Positions 25,186 through 34,436 of a stretch of 64,000 nucleotides of DNA are shown here, piece after piece. A program made the translations under genes and the position numbers. Every line of letters begins with the position of its first letter. The stretch's first letter is position 1. Source of the stretch: Streptomyces sp. NBC_00249 (GTDB taxonomy: Bacteria; Actinomycetota; Actinomycetes; Streptomycetales; Streptomycetaceae); the NCBI RefSeq assembly GCF_026342355.1, contig NZ_JAPEMV010000006.1, forward strand, positions 1-64,000, in the 5' to 3' direction. The notes under the pieces were generated by a model. That model was not told the DNA's origin and searched no databases. It saw nothing but the letters and a program-made list of their open reading frames with translations.

Positions 25186-26646
25186 GTGCTCCGCCATGCC
25201 CGCACACCGGCCCAGGCCGAACCCGCCCCCGGCGCGGGGAACACCTCCGCGCCCGCCCTGTCCCGGCCCGCCCTGCTCGCCCTGTGCGCCTGTGTCCTCG
25301 TCGCCCAGGGCATGGTCGCCGCCGTCAACCTGCTCGTCCCCCAGCTCGCCGCCTCCGCCCTGCGCCCGAGCCCCGGCCAGCTGCTGTGGGCCGTCGACGC
25401 CTACGTCATCGTCTTCGCCGCCCTGCTGATCCCGGCCGGGGCCCTGGGCGACCGGTACGGCCGCAAGGGCGCCCTGCTCGCCGGGCTCGCCCTGTTCGCG
25501 GCCGGCGGGGCCCTCAGCGCCCTCGCCCCGGACCCGGCCGCACTGATCGCCGGGCGCGGCCTGTGCGGCGCGGGAGCCGCGCTGATCATGCCGGCCACCA
25601 TGTCCGTCCTGGTCCACCTGTCCCCGCCCGAGCGGCGCGGGCGGGCCCTGGCCACCTGGACGCTGGCCGCGGGCCTCGGGGGCCTGGCGGGCAACGTCGG
25701 AGGCGGCCTCGCCGGGGAGTTCCTCACCTGGCGGGCCCTGTTCTGGGCGGTGGTCCCGCTCGGCGCGCTGCTCGCCGCCGCGGTGGCCGTCCTGGTCCCC
25801 CGCACCCCGGCCCGCCCGGACGCCTCCGTGGACCCGGCCGGGGCGCTCCTCCTGGCCGGGGCGCTGCTCGCGGTGGTCTACGGGATCATCGAGGGGCCCT
25901 CGTACGGCTGGACCTCGGGCCGGGCACTGGCGGCGTTCGGCGCCGGAGCGGGGCTGCTGGCCGTGTTCACCGCGTACGGGCTGCGCGCGGCCCGTCCGCT
26001 GCTCGACCCCCGGATCTTCGCCTCGCGCAGGCTCCGCGCCGGGACGCTCGGCATCGGCGCCGCCTTCTTCGGCCTGTTCGCCCTGTTCTTCCTGAACTCC
26101 CAGTACCTCCAGTACGCGAAGGGCTTCTCCCCCGCCCTGACCGGCCTCGCGATCGTCCCGCTCACCGTCGGCATGGCCGTGGTGCCCCGCCTCGGCGCCC
26201 GGCTCCAGGAGCGGACCGGGCCCCGGCTGCCGGTGGGCGCCGGGCTCGGCCTCATCGGGGCGGGACTGCTGCTGGTGTCCACGGCGGACGCCGGCACCCC
26301 GTACGCCGTGTACGCGCTGTACCTGCTGGTGCTGTCCGTCGGGACCGGGCTCTGCGCGCCCTCGCTGACCCTGACGGTGGTCGCCGAGCTGCCCCCGCAC
26401 CAGGCGGGCCTGGGTTCGGGGCTGAACACCGCCGCCCGGGAGATCGGCGCGGCCCTGGGCGTGGCGGTCGCCGGGACCGTACTGGCCTCCCGCTTCCACG
26501 GGAACCCGGCCGACCCGGCCCAGGCGGGCGCCTTCACCGACGCGATGGGGACCGCGCTGCGGACGGTGGCGGTGGTGCTGCTGCTCGCCGCGGTGGCCGC
26601 GGTGGCCGGCTACCGGGACCGGCGGGCATCCGCGCAGCGGAACTGA
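25186..26646 (+). CDS. MFS transporter, DHA2-type multidrug exporter
   Basis: 486 residues, 12-14 membrane helices. Motif A is GALGDRYGRKGALLAGLALF, and motif C-like glycines lie in GLGGLAGNVGGGLAGEFLTW, marking a proton-coupled antiporter. GTG at 25186 directly follows CAGGAGGAGCC, the best ribosome-binding site in this area; an upstream GTG lacks one. Divergent from a LysR gene that likely controls it. The substrate cannot be read from the sequence. Confidence 0.9.
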   Translation: MLRHARTPAQAEPAPGAGNTSAPALSRPALLALCACVLVAQGMVAAVNLLVPQLAASALRPSPGQLLWAVDAYVIVFAALLIPAGALGDRYGRKGALLAGLALFAAGGALSALAPDPAALIAGRGLCGAGAALIMPATMSVLVHLSPPERRGRALATWTLAAGLGGLAGNVGGGLAGEFLTWRALFWAVVPLGALLAAAVAVLVPRTPARPDASVDPAGALLLAGALLAVVYGIIEGPSYGWTSGRALAAFGAGAGLLAVFTAYGLRAARPLLDPRIFASRRLRAGTLGIGAAFFGLFALFFLNSQYLQYAKGFSPALTGLAIVPLTVGMAVVPRLGARLQERTGPRLPVGAGLGLIGAGLLLVSTADAGTPYAVYALYLLVLSVGTGLCAPSLTLTVVAELPPHQAGLGSGLNTAAREIGAALGVAVAGTVLASRFHGNPADPAQAGAFTDAMGTALRTVAVVLLLAAVAAVAGYRDRRASAQRN

Positions 26647-26776
26647 CGGAGGCCGCTTGGGGCCGCCCGAGGCCCGGTCGGGGCCGACCAGGGTCGCCCC
26701 GGGCCCCGGCGGCCGCCCCGGCTCCCGCCCCGGTGCCGGGATGCACCGCGCGCCGCCGAGGGCGCATGCTGGCTGT

Positions 26777-28915
26777 GTGACGGCGAGACCGGACAGTGGC
26801 GGCCCCGCCCCCGACGCCACGGCCCGGGCACTCGCACGTGCCACGGCGAGCGCCGTGGAGGCCCTCGGCGGGCACGCGGGCGGGGTGTACCTGCGCACCG
26901 GAACCCGGGGGCTGCTGCTGTTGGCGACGGTCACCGGTCTGCCCGGGCCGCTGTTCCGGCCCTGGTGGCGGATGCACGCGAACCGGCCCTACCCGGTCGC
27001 CGAGGCCTACCGCTCGGGGCAGGCGGTGCACCTCCCCGACGGGGAGGCCGCGATGCGGCGCTTCCCGCAGCTGATGGCCGGGCTCCCCTTCCCCTTCGGC
27101 TCGCTGTTCGAGCCGGTCACCGCCGGGCCGGAGCGGTTCGGGGTGCTGATGGTGCTGCGCCCGGCGACGCCCGGGGTCGCGGTCGGAGCCGCCGACCGGC
27201 AGCGGATGCGCTCGGCCGCCGACGCGCTGGCCCGGGACCTGGCCGTGCTGTCGGCGGCCGGCGATCCGGTGCTGTGGGAGGGCGACCCGCTGACCGTTCC
27301 CTCCCCGACGGCGGCCGCCGGGGACGCCCGGGAGGCCGTCGACCGGCTGGAGGACGCCGTCCTGTCGGTGGACCGGCAGGGCAGGATCGGCTTCGTCAAC
27401 GCCGCCGCCGGACCCCTCCTCGGCCTGAGCGCCGACCGGCTGCGGGGGCAGCTCCTGTGGCAGGCGCTGCCCTGGCTCGGCCACCCCGCCTACGAGGACC
27501 ACTTCCGGGGCGTCTACCTGTCCGGGGAGCCCGTGCACTTCACCGCCCGGGGCACGGCGCACCCGTCCGGGGACTGGCTGGCGGTGGGCGTCTTCCCCGG
27601 CCCGGGCGGGCTGACGCTGACGATCAGCGCCGGTGAGAAACCCGCGTACGCGCCCGAGTCGGTGGGCCGCCCGGGCGCCGGTCTCGGCTCCCCCGCCGAC
27701 CGGGCCTCCGCCCTGTACCGGCCGGTGGCCCTGGCCATCGCGCTGACGGAGGCGGTGACGGCCCGCCAGGTGTCGGCGGTGGTCACCGACGAGCTGCTGC
27801 CGGCCTTCGGCGGCCGCCAGCTGGCCATCTACCTGCTCGACGAACGCCACCTGCACCTGGCCTGGGAGACCGGCTTCCCGCAGGGCTTCCTGAACCGCTT
27901 CGACGGGGTCTCCCTCGACGTCCGGCTGCCGGGCGTGGAGACCCTGACCACGGGCAGGCCGATGTTCTTCGAGTCGATGCAGCACCTGGCGGCGGCCTAC
28001 CCGGGGATCCCGCTCGACGCCGACGTGGGCGCCCGCGCCTTCCTGCCCCTGATCGCCTCCGGGCGCCCGGTGGGCTCCTGCATCCTCGGCTTCGACCAGC
28101 CGCGCGGCTTCAGTCCGGAGGAGCGTACGGTCCTCACGGCGCTGGCGGGTCTGATCGCGCAGGCCCTGGAGCGGGCCCGGCGCTACGACAGCGAGGCCGC
28201 GCTGGCCCGTGGGCTCCAGGCGGCCCTGCTGCCGCACCGGCTGCCGGTCCTTCAGGACGTGGACACCGTCGGCCGCTACCTGCCCGGGACGGTCGGCATG
28301 GACGTCGGCGGCGACTGGTACGACGTCATCCCGGCCGGCGGGGGACTGCTGGCCCTGGTCATCGGCGACGTCCAGGGCCACGGCGTGGCCGCCGCCGCGA
28401 CCATGGGCCAACTGCGCAGCGCCGTACGGGCCTTCGCACTGAGCGGCAACACCCCGGCACAGGTCGTACGGGGCACGAACCAGCTGCTGATCGACCTGGA
28501 CCCCGGCCAGTTCGCCAGCTGCTGCTACGTCCTCCTCGACCCGGCCACCGGCCACGCCCTCGCCGTCCGCGCCGGACACCCCCAGCCCCTGCTGCGCCAC
28601 CCCGACGGCCGCACCGAGGTCCTGGACCTGCCGGGCGGGGTGGTCCTCGGCGTCGACGCGGGCGGGGACTATCCGGTGACGGAACTGGAGCTGGAGCCCG
28701 GTGCGGTCCTCGCCCTGTACACCGACGGCATGGTGGAGATCCCGGGGACGGACATCGACGAGGGCGTGGAGCGGCTGCGGGCGTCGCTGGCCGCCGCCCG
28801 GCCGTCCCCGCTGACGGAGACGGCCGACCGGCTGGTCAGCGAGGTGGGGACGATCGCGGACCGCCCCGACGACATCGCCCTGCTGCTGGCCTGCCGTACG
28901 GGAAGCCCGGCCTAG
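26777..28915 (+). CDS. PAS-GAF-SpoIIE type PP2C phosphatase
   Basis: About 712 residues. An N-terminal GAF-like region (~1-165) is followed by PAS (~185-290, AVLSVDRQGRIGFVNAAAGP), GAF (~310-480, GARAFLPLIASGRPVGSCIL) and a PP2C/SpoIIE domain (~490-710) with MDVGGDWYDVIP and ALVIGDVQGHGVAAAATMGQ for metal binding and RPDDIALLLA at the end. Such proteins dephosphorylate anti-anti-sigma factors in streptomycete partner-switching pathways. No HATPase domain is present. GTG 26777 is the most likely start but has no strong ribosome-binding site. Its stop overlaps the gldA remnant on the other strand by four bases. Confidence 0.88.
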   Translation: MTARPDSGGPAPDATARALARATASAVEALGGHAGGVYLRTGTRGLLLLATVTGLPGPLFRPWWRMHANRPYPVAEAYRSGQAVHLPDGEAAMRRFPQLMAGLPFPFGSLFEPVTAGPERFGVLMVLRPATPGVAVGAADRQRMRSAADALARDLAVLSAAGDPVLWEGDPLTVPSPTAAAGDAREAVDRLEDAVLSVDRQGRIGFVNAAAGPLLGLSADRLRGQLLWQALPWLGHPAYEDHFRGVYLSGEPVHFTARGTAHPSGDWLAVGVFPGPGGLTLTISAGEKPAYAPESVGRPGAGLGSPADRASALYRPVALAIALTEAVTARQVSAVVTDELLPAFGGRQLAIYLLDERHLHLAWETGFPQGFLNRFDGVSLDVRLPGVETLTTGRPMFFESMQHLAAAYPGIPLDADVGARAFLPLIASGRPVGSCILGFDQPRGFSPEERTVLTALAGLIAQALERARRYDSEAALARGLQAALLPHRLPVLQDVDTVGRYLPGTVGMDVGGDWYDVIPAGGGLLALVIGDVQGHGVAAAATMGQLRSAVRAFALSGNTPAQVVRGTNQLLIDLDPGQFASCCYVLLDPATGHALAVRAGHPQPLLRHPDGRTEVLDLPGGVVLGVDAGGDYPVTELELEPGAVLALYTDGMVEIPGTDIDEGVERLRASLAAARPSPLTETADRLVSEVGTIADRPDDIALLLACRTGSPA

Positions 28916-29232
28916 GCCTTTCCGGCGGTGGCGCGGGCGTAGGCGTCCCCGGCGAGCAGGGCGTCCGCGACCGTGCCGGGGGTGACCGTGAACGGCATGT
29001 TGTGCGTGGTCTCGCCCTCGGCGGTGGCGGCGCGGCCGATGGCGATGTCGCCGAGGGCGTGCCCGACGGCCTTGGCGGTGTCGATGGCGGTGCCGCCGCC
29101 TGTGCCGACGACCACGTCCGCGCCGGCGGCCCGGGCGGCCTCCGCGACCCGGTCGATCTCCTTGCGGGTGCACAGGGTGGATCCTCCTGCGTTCCGGGCC
29201 ACTTCGGCAATTCGGGTTCCGGCGGCCTGCAT
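28912..29232 (-). pseudogene. gldA: Glycerol dehydrogenase with internal deletion
   Basis: 106 codons remain of a ~350-residue protein. The first part, EIDRVAEAARAAGADVVVGT then GGGTAIDTAKAVGHALGD, is the NAD-binding GGG motif region of iron/zinc alcohol dehydrogenases. It runs without stop into IAIGRAATAEGETTHNMPFT and DALLAGDAYAR, which is the C-terminus of GldA. About 200 residues between, including the metal-binding histidines, are gone. It is divergent from a deleted dhaK, matching a glycerol oxidation locus. Confidence 0.7.
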
Positions 29233-29398
29233 TCATCCCTATCACGGCACGAGTTCCGGCAGGAGAAATACACAGACCCTTTCTGATCAGGCCTTTTAGC
29301 GGGCCGACAGAGGATCAAAGGCCCGGCTCGGGCCGCCTCCGCACGGACGTAGGTTTCACAGGACCGGCCCCCGATCTCGAATGCGAAATGAGGCCCAC
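29233..29398. promoter_or_regulatory. Divergent region between the gldA and dhaK remnants
   Basis: About 166 bases, less GC-rich near 29240-29310. GGCCTTTT and AAAGGCCC face each other around 29292-29322 as a possible imperfect operator. Both flanking genes are remnants, so the region may be obsolete. Confidence 0.3.
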
Positions 29399-29901
29399 GT
29401 GAAGAAGCTCATCAATTCCCCGGAAAGCGTCGTCACCGACGCGCTGTACGGAATGGCCGCCGCACACCCGGGGCTTTCCGTCGAGCCGGAGGCGGGCCTC
29501 GTCACCCGGGCGGGCGGGCCGCGGCCCGGGAAGGTGGCCCTGCTGTCAGGCGGCGGCAGCGGGCACGAGCCACTGCACGCCGGCTGATGTCCGCCGCCCG
29601 GACGGCCGAGGCCATGCTCGAACCGATCCTCGCCGAACTCCCCGACTGCGCGGGCGCACCGGTGATCCTGCTGGTCAACGGCCTCGGCGGGACCCCGCCC
29701 CTGGAGCTGTACGTCATGCGCGCCGAAGCCGAACGGATCCTCGCGGGCCGGGGGGTCACCGTGGCCCGCTCGCTGGTCGGCACCTACGTGAGCAGCCTGG
29801 ACATGGCCGGCTGCACCTTCACCCTGTGCCGCGCCGACGAGGAGCTGCTGCGGCTGTGGGACGCACCCGTCGACACCCCGTCCCTGCGCTGGACCTGCTG
29901 A
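29399..29901 (+). pseudogene. dhaK: Dihydroxyacetone kinase subunit DhaK with internal deletion
   Basis: The first 62 codons (GTG 29399, VKKLINSPESVVTDALYGMA, to SGGGSGHEPLHAG) match the N-terminus of the intact DhaK at 45325. The frame then stops, and in another frame from 29587 the C-terminus follows (GAPVILLVNGLGGTPPLELY, SSLDMAGCTFTLCRADEELL). Some 160 residues are missing, including the GIHGEPG segment with the histidine that binds dihydroxyacetone. The break combines deletion and frameshift, so no functional DhaK can be made here. Confidence 0.85.
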
Positions 29902-29940
29902 ACCGTCCACCGGCCCAACCCCTCCTGAGGAAGAAGATCC

Positions 29941-30840
29941 ATGACGACACTTCGGACCGAAGAGACCCCGGTGCTCGACCTCGCCTACTTCCGGCGCTGG
30001 CTCGCCGAGGCCGTCCGGCTCGTACGCCGGGACAGCGCGCGCCTGACGGAGCTGGACGCGGTGATCGGCGACGGCGACCACGGCGCCAATCTCGTACGGG
30101 GCTTCGGCGCCGTCGGCGCGGCCGCCGCCGAGGCCCCGCCCGCGAACCCGGGCGAACTGCTCGCCCTGGCCGGGACCACCCTCACCAACACCGTCGGCGG
30201 CGCCTCCGGACCGCTGTTCGGCACCGCGCTGCGCCGCACGGGCAAGGTGCTCGGCGCGACCGAGGCGCCCACGCCCGCGGAGCTGGGCTCGGCGCTCGGG
30301 GCGGGGCTGCGTTCCGTGCAGAAGCTCGGCGGCGCCGAACCCGGCGACGCCACCCTGGTGGACGCCCTCGCCCCGGCGGTGGAGGCCCTCGCGGAGGCGG
30401 CCGAGCCCGGCCCCGCCTCCGCCGCGCGGACGGGCACCGGCCGGGTCGGTGTCGTCCTGGTCTCCCACAGCGGGGCGGTCGCCGCGTCCGTGGCGGCGCT
30501 GTGCGCGGAGCTGCTCGGCTCGGTCGAGCCGGGCCCGGTGGCCGTCGCGGGCGGCACCGCGGACGGCGGTACCGGCACCAGTGCGGGGCTGATCCTGGCG
30601 GGTGCCCGGGCGGTGGACGAGGGTGCGGGCGTGGCGGTGCTGTGCGACATGGGCAGTGCCGTGCTGACCGTCAGGGCGCTGCTGGGCGATCCGGCCTCGG
30701 GGCTCCCGGCCGGCACGCGGATCGTGGATGCGCCGTTCCTGGAGAGCGCGGTGGCCATCACCCTCACCTCCGCCCTCGGCAGCGGCCTCGACGAGGTGCT
30801 GGCCGCCGCCGAGGACGCGCGCGGCTACCGCAAGCGCTGA
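29941..30840 (+). CDS. DhaL-DhaM in-frame fusion created by deletion
   Basis: 299 residues from ATG at 29941 after GAGGAAG. Residues 1-~150 are DhaL, with VIGDGDHGANLVRGFG for Mg-ADP binding, TNTVGGASGPLFGTAL and EPGDATLVDALAP. The DhaL C-terminus (RASYLGERS...DPGA in the intact copy) is missing. From ~160 the sequence is DhaM, the PTS EIIA-like phosphocarrier, with the active His in GVVLVSHSGAVAASV and the end ARGYRKR as in the intact copy. In the 45-47 kb copy the two are separate genes overlapping by four bases. The open frame could be translated, but DhaL activity is doubtful and DhaK is broken. Confidence 0.75.
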   Translation: MTTLRTEETPVLDLAYFRRWLAEAVRLVRRDSARLTELDAVIGDGDHGANLVRGFGAVGAAAAEAPPANPGELLALAGTTLTNTVGGASGPLFGTALRRTGKVLGATEAPTPAELGSALGAGLRSVQKLGGAEPGDATLVDALAPAVEALAEAAEPGPASAARTGTGRVGVVLVSHSGAVAASVAALCAELLGSVEPGPVAVAGGTADGGTGTSAGLILAGARAVDEGAGVAVLCDMGSAVLTVRALLGDPASGLPAGTRIVDAPFLESAVAITLTSALGSGLDEVLAAAEDARGYRKR

Positions 30841-31117
30841 GCGGGAGCCACGGGCAAAGCGGAGGGAAATTCGCGGCGATCACGCTGCGGTTCCCGCACC
30901 CTCCACGGGTCAGTGTTTACGCGGTCTTAACGCGCGAACCGGGACCGGGAGGCGGTCCGGACGATGGAATCCGCAGGTGAACAGCTCTTGACCTGCGGAT
31001 CTCGCGGAGCTTCCATATCGGCCACGGGAGCCACGCAGCGACTTGCCCACCACCGCCCCGGAGGCGATACCGCTCCCGCGCTCATTCACCGCATCTGCCG
31101 ATCGGAACACCGCACCG
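30841..31117. promoter_or_regulatory. Upstream region of the APC permease with an inverted repeat
   Basis: 277 bases without a gene. CCGCAGGT at 30971-30978 and ACCTGCGG at 30991-30998 form a perfect 8-bp inverted repeat with 12 bases between. The same half-site occurs upstream of the secreted protein at 13.7 kb. It is probably a regulator site; as a hairpin it would be weak. Confidence 0.4.
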
Positions 31118-32518
31118 ATGACTGACACGATCAGCGCTCCTCAGGCCCTCGCCCCCGCCACCGGGCCCGTCCCGCAGAAGCTCAAGCGTTCCATCGGCGT
31201 CGTCGGCGGGACTCTGCTCACGCTCTCCTGCGTGACGCCCGCCTCGACCCTCTTCGTCGTCGTGCCCGATCTGTTCGCGAGCCTCGGCACCTGGACCGCC
31301 CTGACCATCGCCATCGGCTCGCTGCTCTGCATCGGCGTCGCGTTCTGCTACTCGGAGCTGGGCACCCTCATCCCCAGCGCGGGCGGTGAGTACGCCATGG
31401 TGTCGACGATGGCGGGCCGGCTCGCGGGGTGGCTCGTCTTCGTGCTGTCGCTGCTCGTGGTGATGATCGTGCCGCCCGTGATCGCGATGGGTACGGCCGA
31501 CTACCTCGCCCCGGTGATCGACATACCGGCCCCGGTGGCCGGTGGCGGCGTGATGCTGCTCGCCACCCTCGCCGGTCTCCTCGACCTGCGGGCCAACGCC
31601 TGGATCACCGGCATCTTCCTGGTCCTGGAGGTCGTCGCGGCCGCGCTGGTGGCCGTACTGGGCTTCGCGCACAGCGAGCGCGGCGCGGACGCGCTGGTGC
31701 ACGGCGCGGTGGCCGCCGAGGGCGGCGGTACCTCCACCGTGACCGCGATGATGGTGGTGTCCGGGCTGGCGATCGCCCTGTTCATCACCCAGGGGTTCTC
31801 GACGGCCGTCTACCTCTCGGAGGAGCTGGAGAAGCCGCGCCGCAACGTGCCGCGTACGGTGCTCGCCACGCTGGCCATCTCCACCGCCGTCATCCTGGTC
31901 CCGGTCATCGCGATCACCATGGGCGCCCCGGACCTCGACGCGCTGGCCGGCGGTGACCTGGGCGCGATGGTGACCGCCTGGTCGAACTCCGCCGTCGGTA
32001 CCTTCGTCAGCCTGTGCGTGGCCCTGGCCATCGTGAACGCGGGCATCGTCATGGTCATCCAGAACTCGCGGGTGCTGTTCGCCTCGGCCCGTGACAAGGC
32101 CTGGCCCGAGCCGGTCAACCGGGGCCTGTCGCGCCTGGGCCGCTTCGGCTCGCCGTGGGTGGCGACCCTGCTGGTCGGCGTCCCCGGCGCGGCGATGTGC
32201 TTCGTCAACCTGGACACCCTGTACGGCGTGACCGGCGTGTCGGTGACCGGCATGTACCTGCTGGTCGCGGTGGCCGCGCTGTTCAGCCGGCGCGGGGCGC
32301 ACCGCGAGGCCTCCGCGTGGCGGATGCCGCTGTGGCCGGCCGTCCCGGTCGCGCTGATCCTGGTCTTCGCGTACATCCTGACCCAGCAGGAGCCCCAGTA
32401 CCTGCTGTGGACGGGCGGGATCACCGCCGTCGCCACCCTGTACTGGGCGCTGTACCTGCGGCCGCGCAGGGAGACCCGCTGGCTCGTGAGCATTCCGCAG
32501 GACGGCGACGAGGCGTAG
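31118..32518 (+). CDS. APC family amino acid permease
   Basis: 466 residues with about 12 membrane helices. The opening KLKRSIGVVGGTLLTLSCVT and GTLIPSAGGEYAMVSTMAGR are the TM1 and TM2-3 motifs of the amino acid-polyamine-cation superfamily. FITQGFSTAVYLSEELEKPR is the conserved loop after TM6. It would import an amino acid or amine by proton or sodium symport; the substrate is unknown. ATG at 31118 is chosen because it starts just before the conserved core; an upstream start at 31043 would add 25 unusual residues. It converges on the GH15 gene with a shared terminator. Confidence 0.88.
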   Translation: MTDTISAPQALAPATGPVPQKLKRSIGVVGGTLLTLSCVTPASTLFVVVPDLFASLGTWTALTIAIGSLLCIGVAFCYSELGTLIPSAGGEYAMVSTMAGRLAGWLVFVLSLLVVMIVPPVIAMGTADYLAPVIDIPAPVAGGGVMLLATLAGLLDLRANAWITGIFLVLEVVAAALVAVLGFAHSERGADALVHGAVAAEGGGTSTVTAMMVVSGLAIALFITQGFSTAVYLSEELEKPRRNVPRTVLATLAISTAVILVPVIAITMGAPDLDALAGGDLGAMVTAWSNSAVGTFVSLCVALAIVNAGIVMVIQNSRVLFASARDKAWPEPVNRGLSRLGRFGSPWVATLLVGVPGAAMCFVNLDTLYGVTGVSVTGMYLLVAVAALFSRRGAHREASAWRMPLWPAVPVALILVFAYILTQQEPQYLLWTGGITAVATLYWALYLRPRRETRWLVSIPQDGDEA

Positions 32519-32536
32519 CGGGACGGTGAGGTGGGG

Positions 32537-32565
32537 CGGGGCCGGCGCGGGGTGTGCCGGCCCCG
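32537..32565. terminator. Bidirectional terminator between the permease and GH15 genes
   Basis: Arms 32537-32546 and 32556-32565 form a perfect 10-bp GC hairpin in the 62-base gap between two converging genes, so it can serve both. Confidence 0.65.
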
Positions 32566-32580
32566 TCCGCCGTTGCGGGG

Positions 32581-34383
32581 TCAGACCGAGACGTCGCCGC
32601 CGCTCATGAGCAGCGCGGTGTTGACCAGTCCGACGTGGCTGAACGCCTGCGGGAAGTTGCCGAGCTGGCGTCCGGCGACGGGGTCGTACTCCTCGGCGAG
32701 GAGTCCGACGTCGCTGCGTACCGCGAGCAGCCGCTCGAACAGCTCGCGCGCCTCCTTCTCCCGGCCGGTCAGGTGAAGGCCGTCCACCAGCCAGAAGGAG
32801 CAGGCGAGGAAGGCCCCTTCGCCGCCCGGCAGCCCGTCCACCGACGGGCCTTCGGTGCTGTAGCGGCGGACCAGTCCGCTGCTGCCGAGCTCGGCGCGTA
32901 CGGCGTCGACGGTGCCGATCACGCGCGGGTCGTCGGGCGGCAGGAAGCCGACCCGGGGGATGAGCAGGGTCGCGGCGTCCAGTTCGCGGGAGCCGTAGTA
33001 CTGGGTGAAGGTGCCGCGCTCCGGGTCGTAGCCGTGCTCGCAGACGTCCTGGTGGACGGCGTCGCGCATGGCCCGCCAGCGCTCCACGTCCCCCGGCATC
33101 GCGGGGTCGCGCTCCAGGGCCCGTACGGCGCGGTCGGCGGCGACCCAGGCCATCACCTTGGAGTGGATGAAGTGGCGGCGCGGCCCGCGCACCTCCCACA
33201 GCCCCTCGTCGGGCCGGTGCCAGTTCTGCTCCAGGAAGTCCAGCAGGGCGAGCTGGATCTTCCAGGCGTGGTGCTCGGTCGGCAGGCCGTTGGTCCGCGC
33301 GAGGTGGAGGGAGTCGAGGACTTCGCCGTACACGTCGAGCTGGAGCTGGTCCACGGCCGCGTTCCCGACGCGGACCGGCGCGGAGGCGGCGTACCCGCGC
33401 AGCCAGGGCAGGTCGAACTCGGGGATCCTGCGTTCGCCCGCGATGCCGTACATGATCTGGAGGTCGGCGGGGTCTCCGGCGACGGCGCGCAGCAGCCAGG
33501 CCCGCCAGGCGCGGGCCTCCTCGAGGTAGCCGGTGGACAGCAGCGCGCCGAGGGTGAGGGTGGAGTCGCGCAGCCAGCAGTAGCGGTAGTCCCAGTTGCG
33601 GACGCCGCCGATCTCCTCGGGCAGGGAGGTGGTGGCGGCGGCGACGATCCCGCCGGTCGGGGCGTACGTGAGGGCCTTGAGGGTGATCAGGGAGCGGGTC
33701 ACGGCCTCCCGGTAGGGCCCGTCGTAGCGGCACTGGGCGGTCCACTCGCGCCAGTCGGCGAGGCTCTGCTCCAGTGCCGCGTACGGGTCCGTGCGCTTGG
33801 GACGCGGTTCGTGCGAGGGGTGCCAGGTGAGGACGAAGGCGACCTTCTCGCCGGGGCCGACGGAGCACTCCGAGCGGGTGCTGTTGTGCACCCCCCAGGT
33901 CCGCACCTCGGGCTCGCTGCGCAGCCACGCGGCATCGGGTCCGGCGACCGCCACCCGGTCGCCCGCGCTGCGCCGGACCCAGGGGACGACGTGGCCGTAG
34001 TCGAAGCGCAGGCGCAGGGTGCTGCGGACGGTGACCCGGCCGGAGATCCCCTCGACGATGCGCATGACCTCGGGCGCGGTGTCGCGCTGCGGCATGAAGT
34101 CGACGACCTTGACGGCGCCCTCGTCGGTGTCCCAGTAGGACTCCAGGACCAGGGTGCCGTCGACGTAGGCCCGGCGGGTGCAGCGCTCCCCGGCGGCGGC
34201 GCCGGCGGGGGCGATCCGCCAGTGGCCGTTCTCCTTGTCGCCGAGGAGGCCGGCGAAGCACGCCGCCGAGTCGAAGCGGGGCAGGCACAGCCAGTCGATG
34301 GACCCGTCGCGGCCGACCAGGGCGCTGGTCATGAGGTCGCCGATGAGTGCGTAGTCTTCGATCGCCTGTGTGGGGTGCGTCAT
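32581..34383 (-). CDS. Glycoside hydrolase family 15 (glucoamylase/trehalase-like)
   Basis: 600 residues, the usual length. The N-terminal super-beta-sandwich starts IEDYALIGDLMTSALVGRDG and SIDWLCLPRFDSAACFAGLL. The (alpha/alpha)6 barrel begins with EIGGVRNWDYRYCWLRDSTL. The general acid is probably in EGLWEVRGPRRHFIHSKVMA, and the second Glu region in the EEYDPVAGRQLGNFPQAFSH stretch. This subgroup includes actinobacterial trehalases and glucan glucohydrolases; which one cannot be decided. No signal peptide, so cytoplasmic. Confidence 0.9.
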   Translation of the reverse strand: MTHPTQAIEDYALIGDLMTSALVGRDGSIDWLCLPRFDSAACFAGLLGDKENGHWRIAPAGAAAGERCTRRAYVDGTLVLESYWDTDEGAVKVVDFMPQRDTAPEVMRIVEGISGRVTVRSTLRLRFDYGHVVPWVRRSAGDRVAVAGPDAAWLRSEPEVRTWGVHNSTRSECSVGPGEKVAFVLTWHPSHEPRPKRTDPYAALEQSLADWREWTAQCRYDGPYREAVTRSLITLKALTYAPTGGIVAAATTSLPEEIGGVRNWDYRYCWLRDSTLTLGALLSTGYLEEARAWRAWLLRAVAGDPADLQIMYGIAGERRIPEFDLPWLRGYAASAPVRVGNAAVDQLQLDVYGEVLDSLHLARTNGLPTEHHAWKIQLALLDFLEQNWHRPDEGLWEVRGPRRHFIHSKVMAWVAADRAVRALERDPAMPGDVERWRAMRDAVHQDVCEHGYDPERGTFTQYYGSRELDAATLLIPRVGFLPPDDPRVIGTVDAVRAELGSSGLVRRYSTEGPSVDGLPGGEGAFLACSFWLVDGLHLTGREKEARELFERLLAVRSDVGLLAEEYDPVAGRQLGNFPQAFSHVGLVNTALLMSGGDVSV

Positions 34384-34436
34384 TCATCCGCTGTTCCCCC
34401 AAATGCCCGGGGCCAATCAGCCCGCCGGGGCAGCCC

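Noticed and set aside
30841..31117. Possible riboswitch upstream of the permease
   Set aside because: No known aptamer pattern could be matched by eye; only a short inverted repeat is present.
31082..34402. Very long antisense frame (1106 codons) on the minus strand
   Set aside because: It shadows the APC permease and GH15 genes in another frame; composition is Arg/Pro/Gly-rich and shows no protein family. Long antisense frames are normal in DNA of this GC content.
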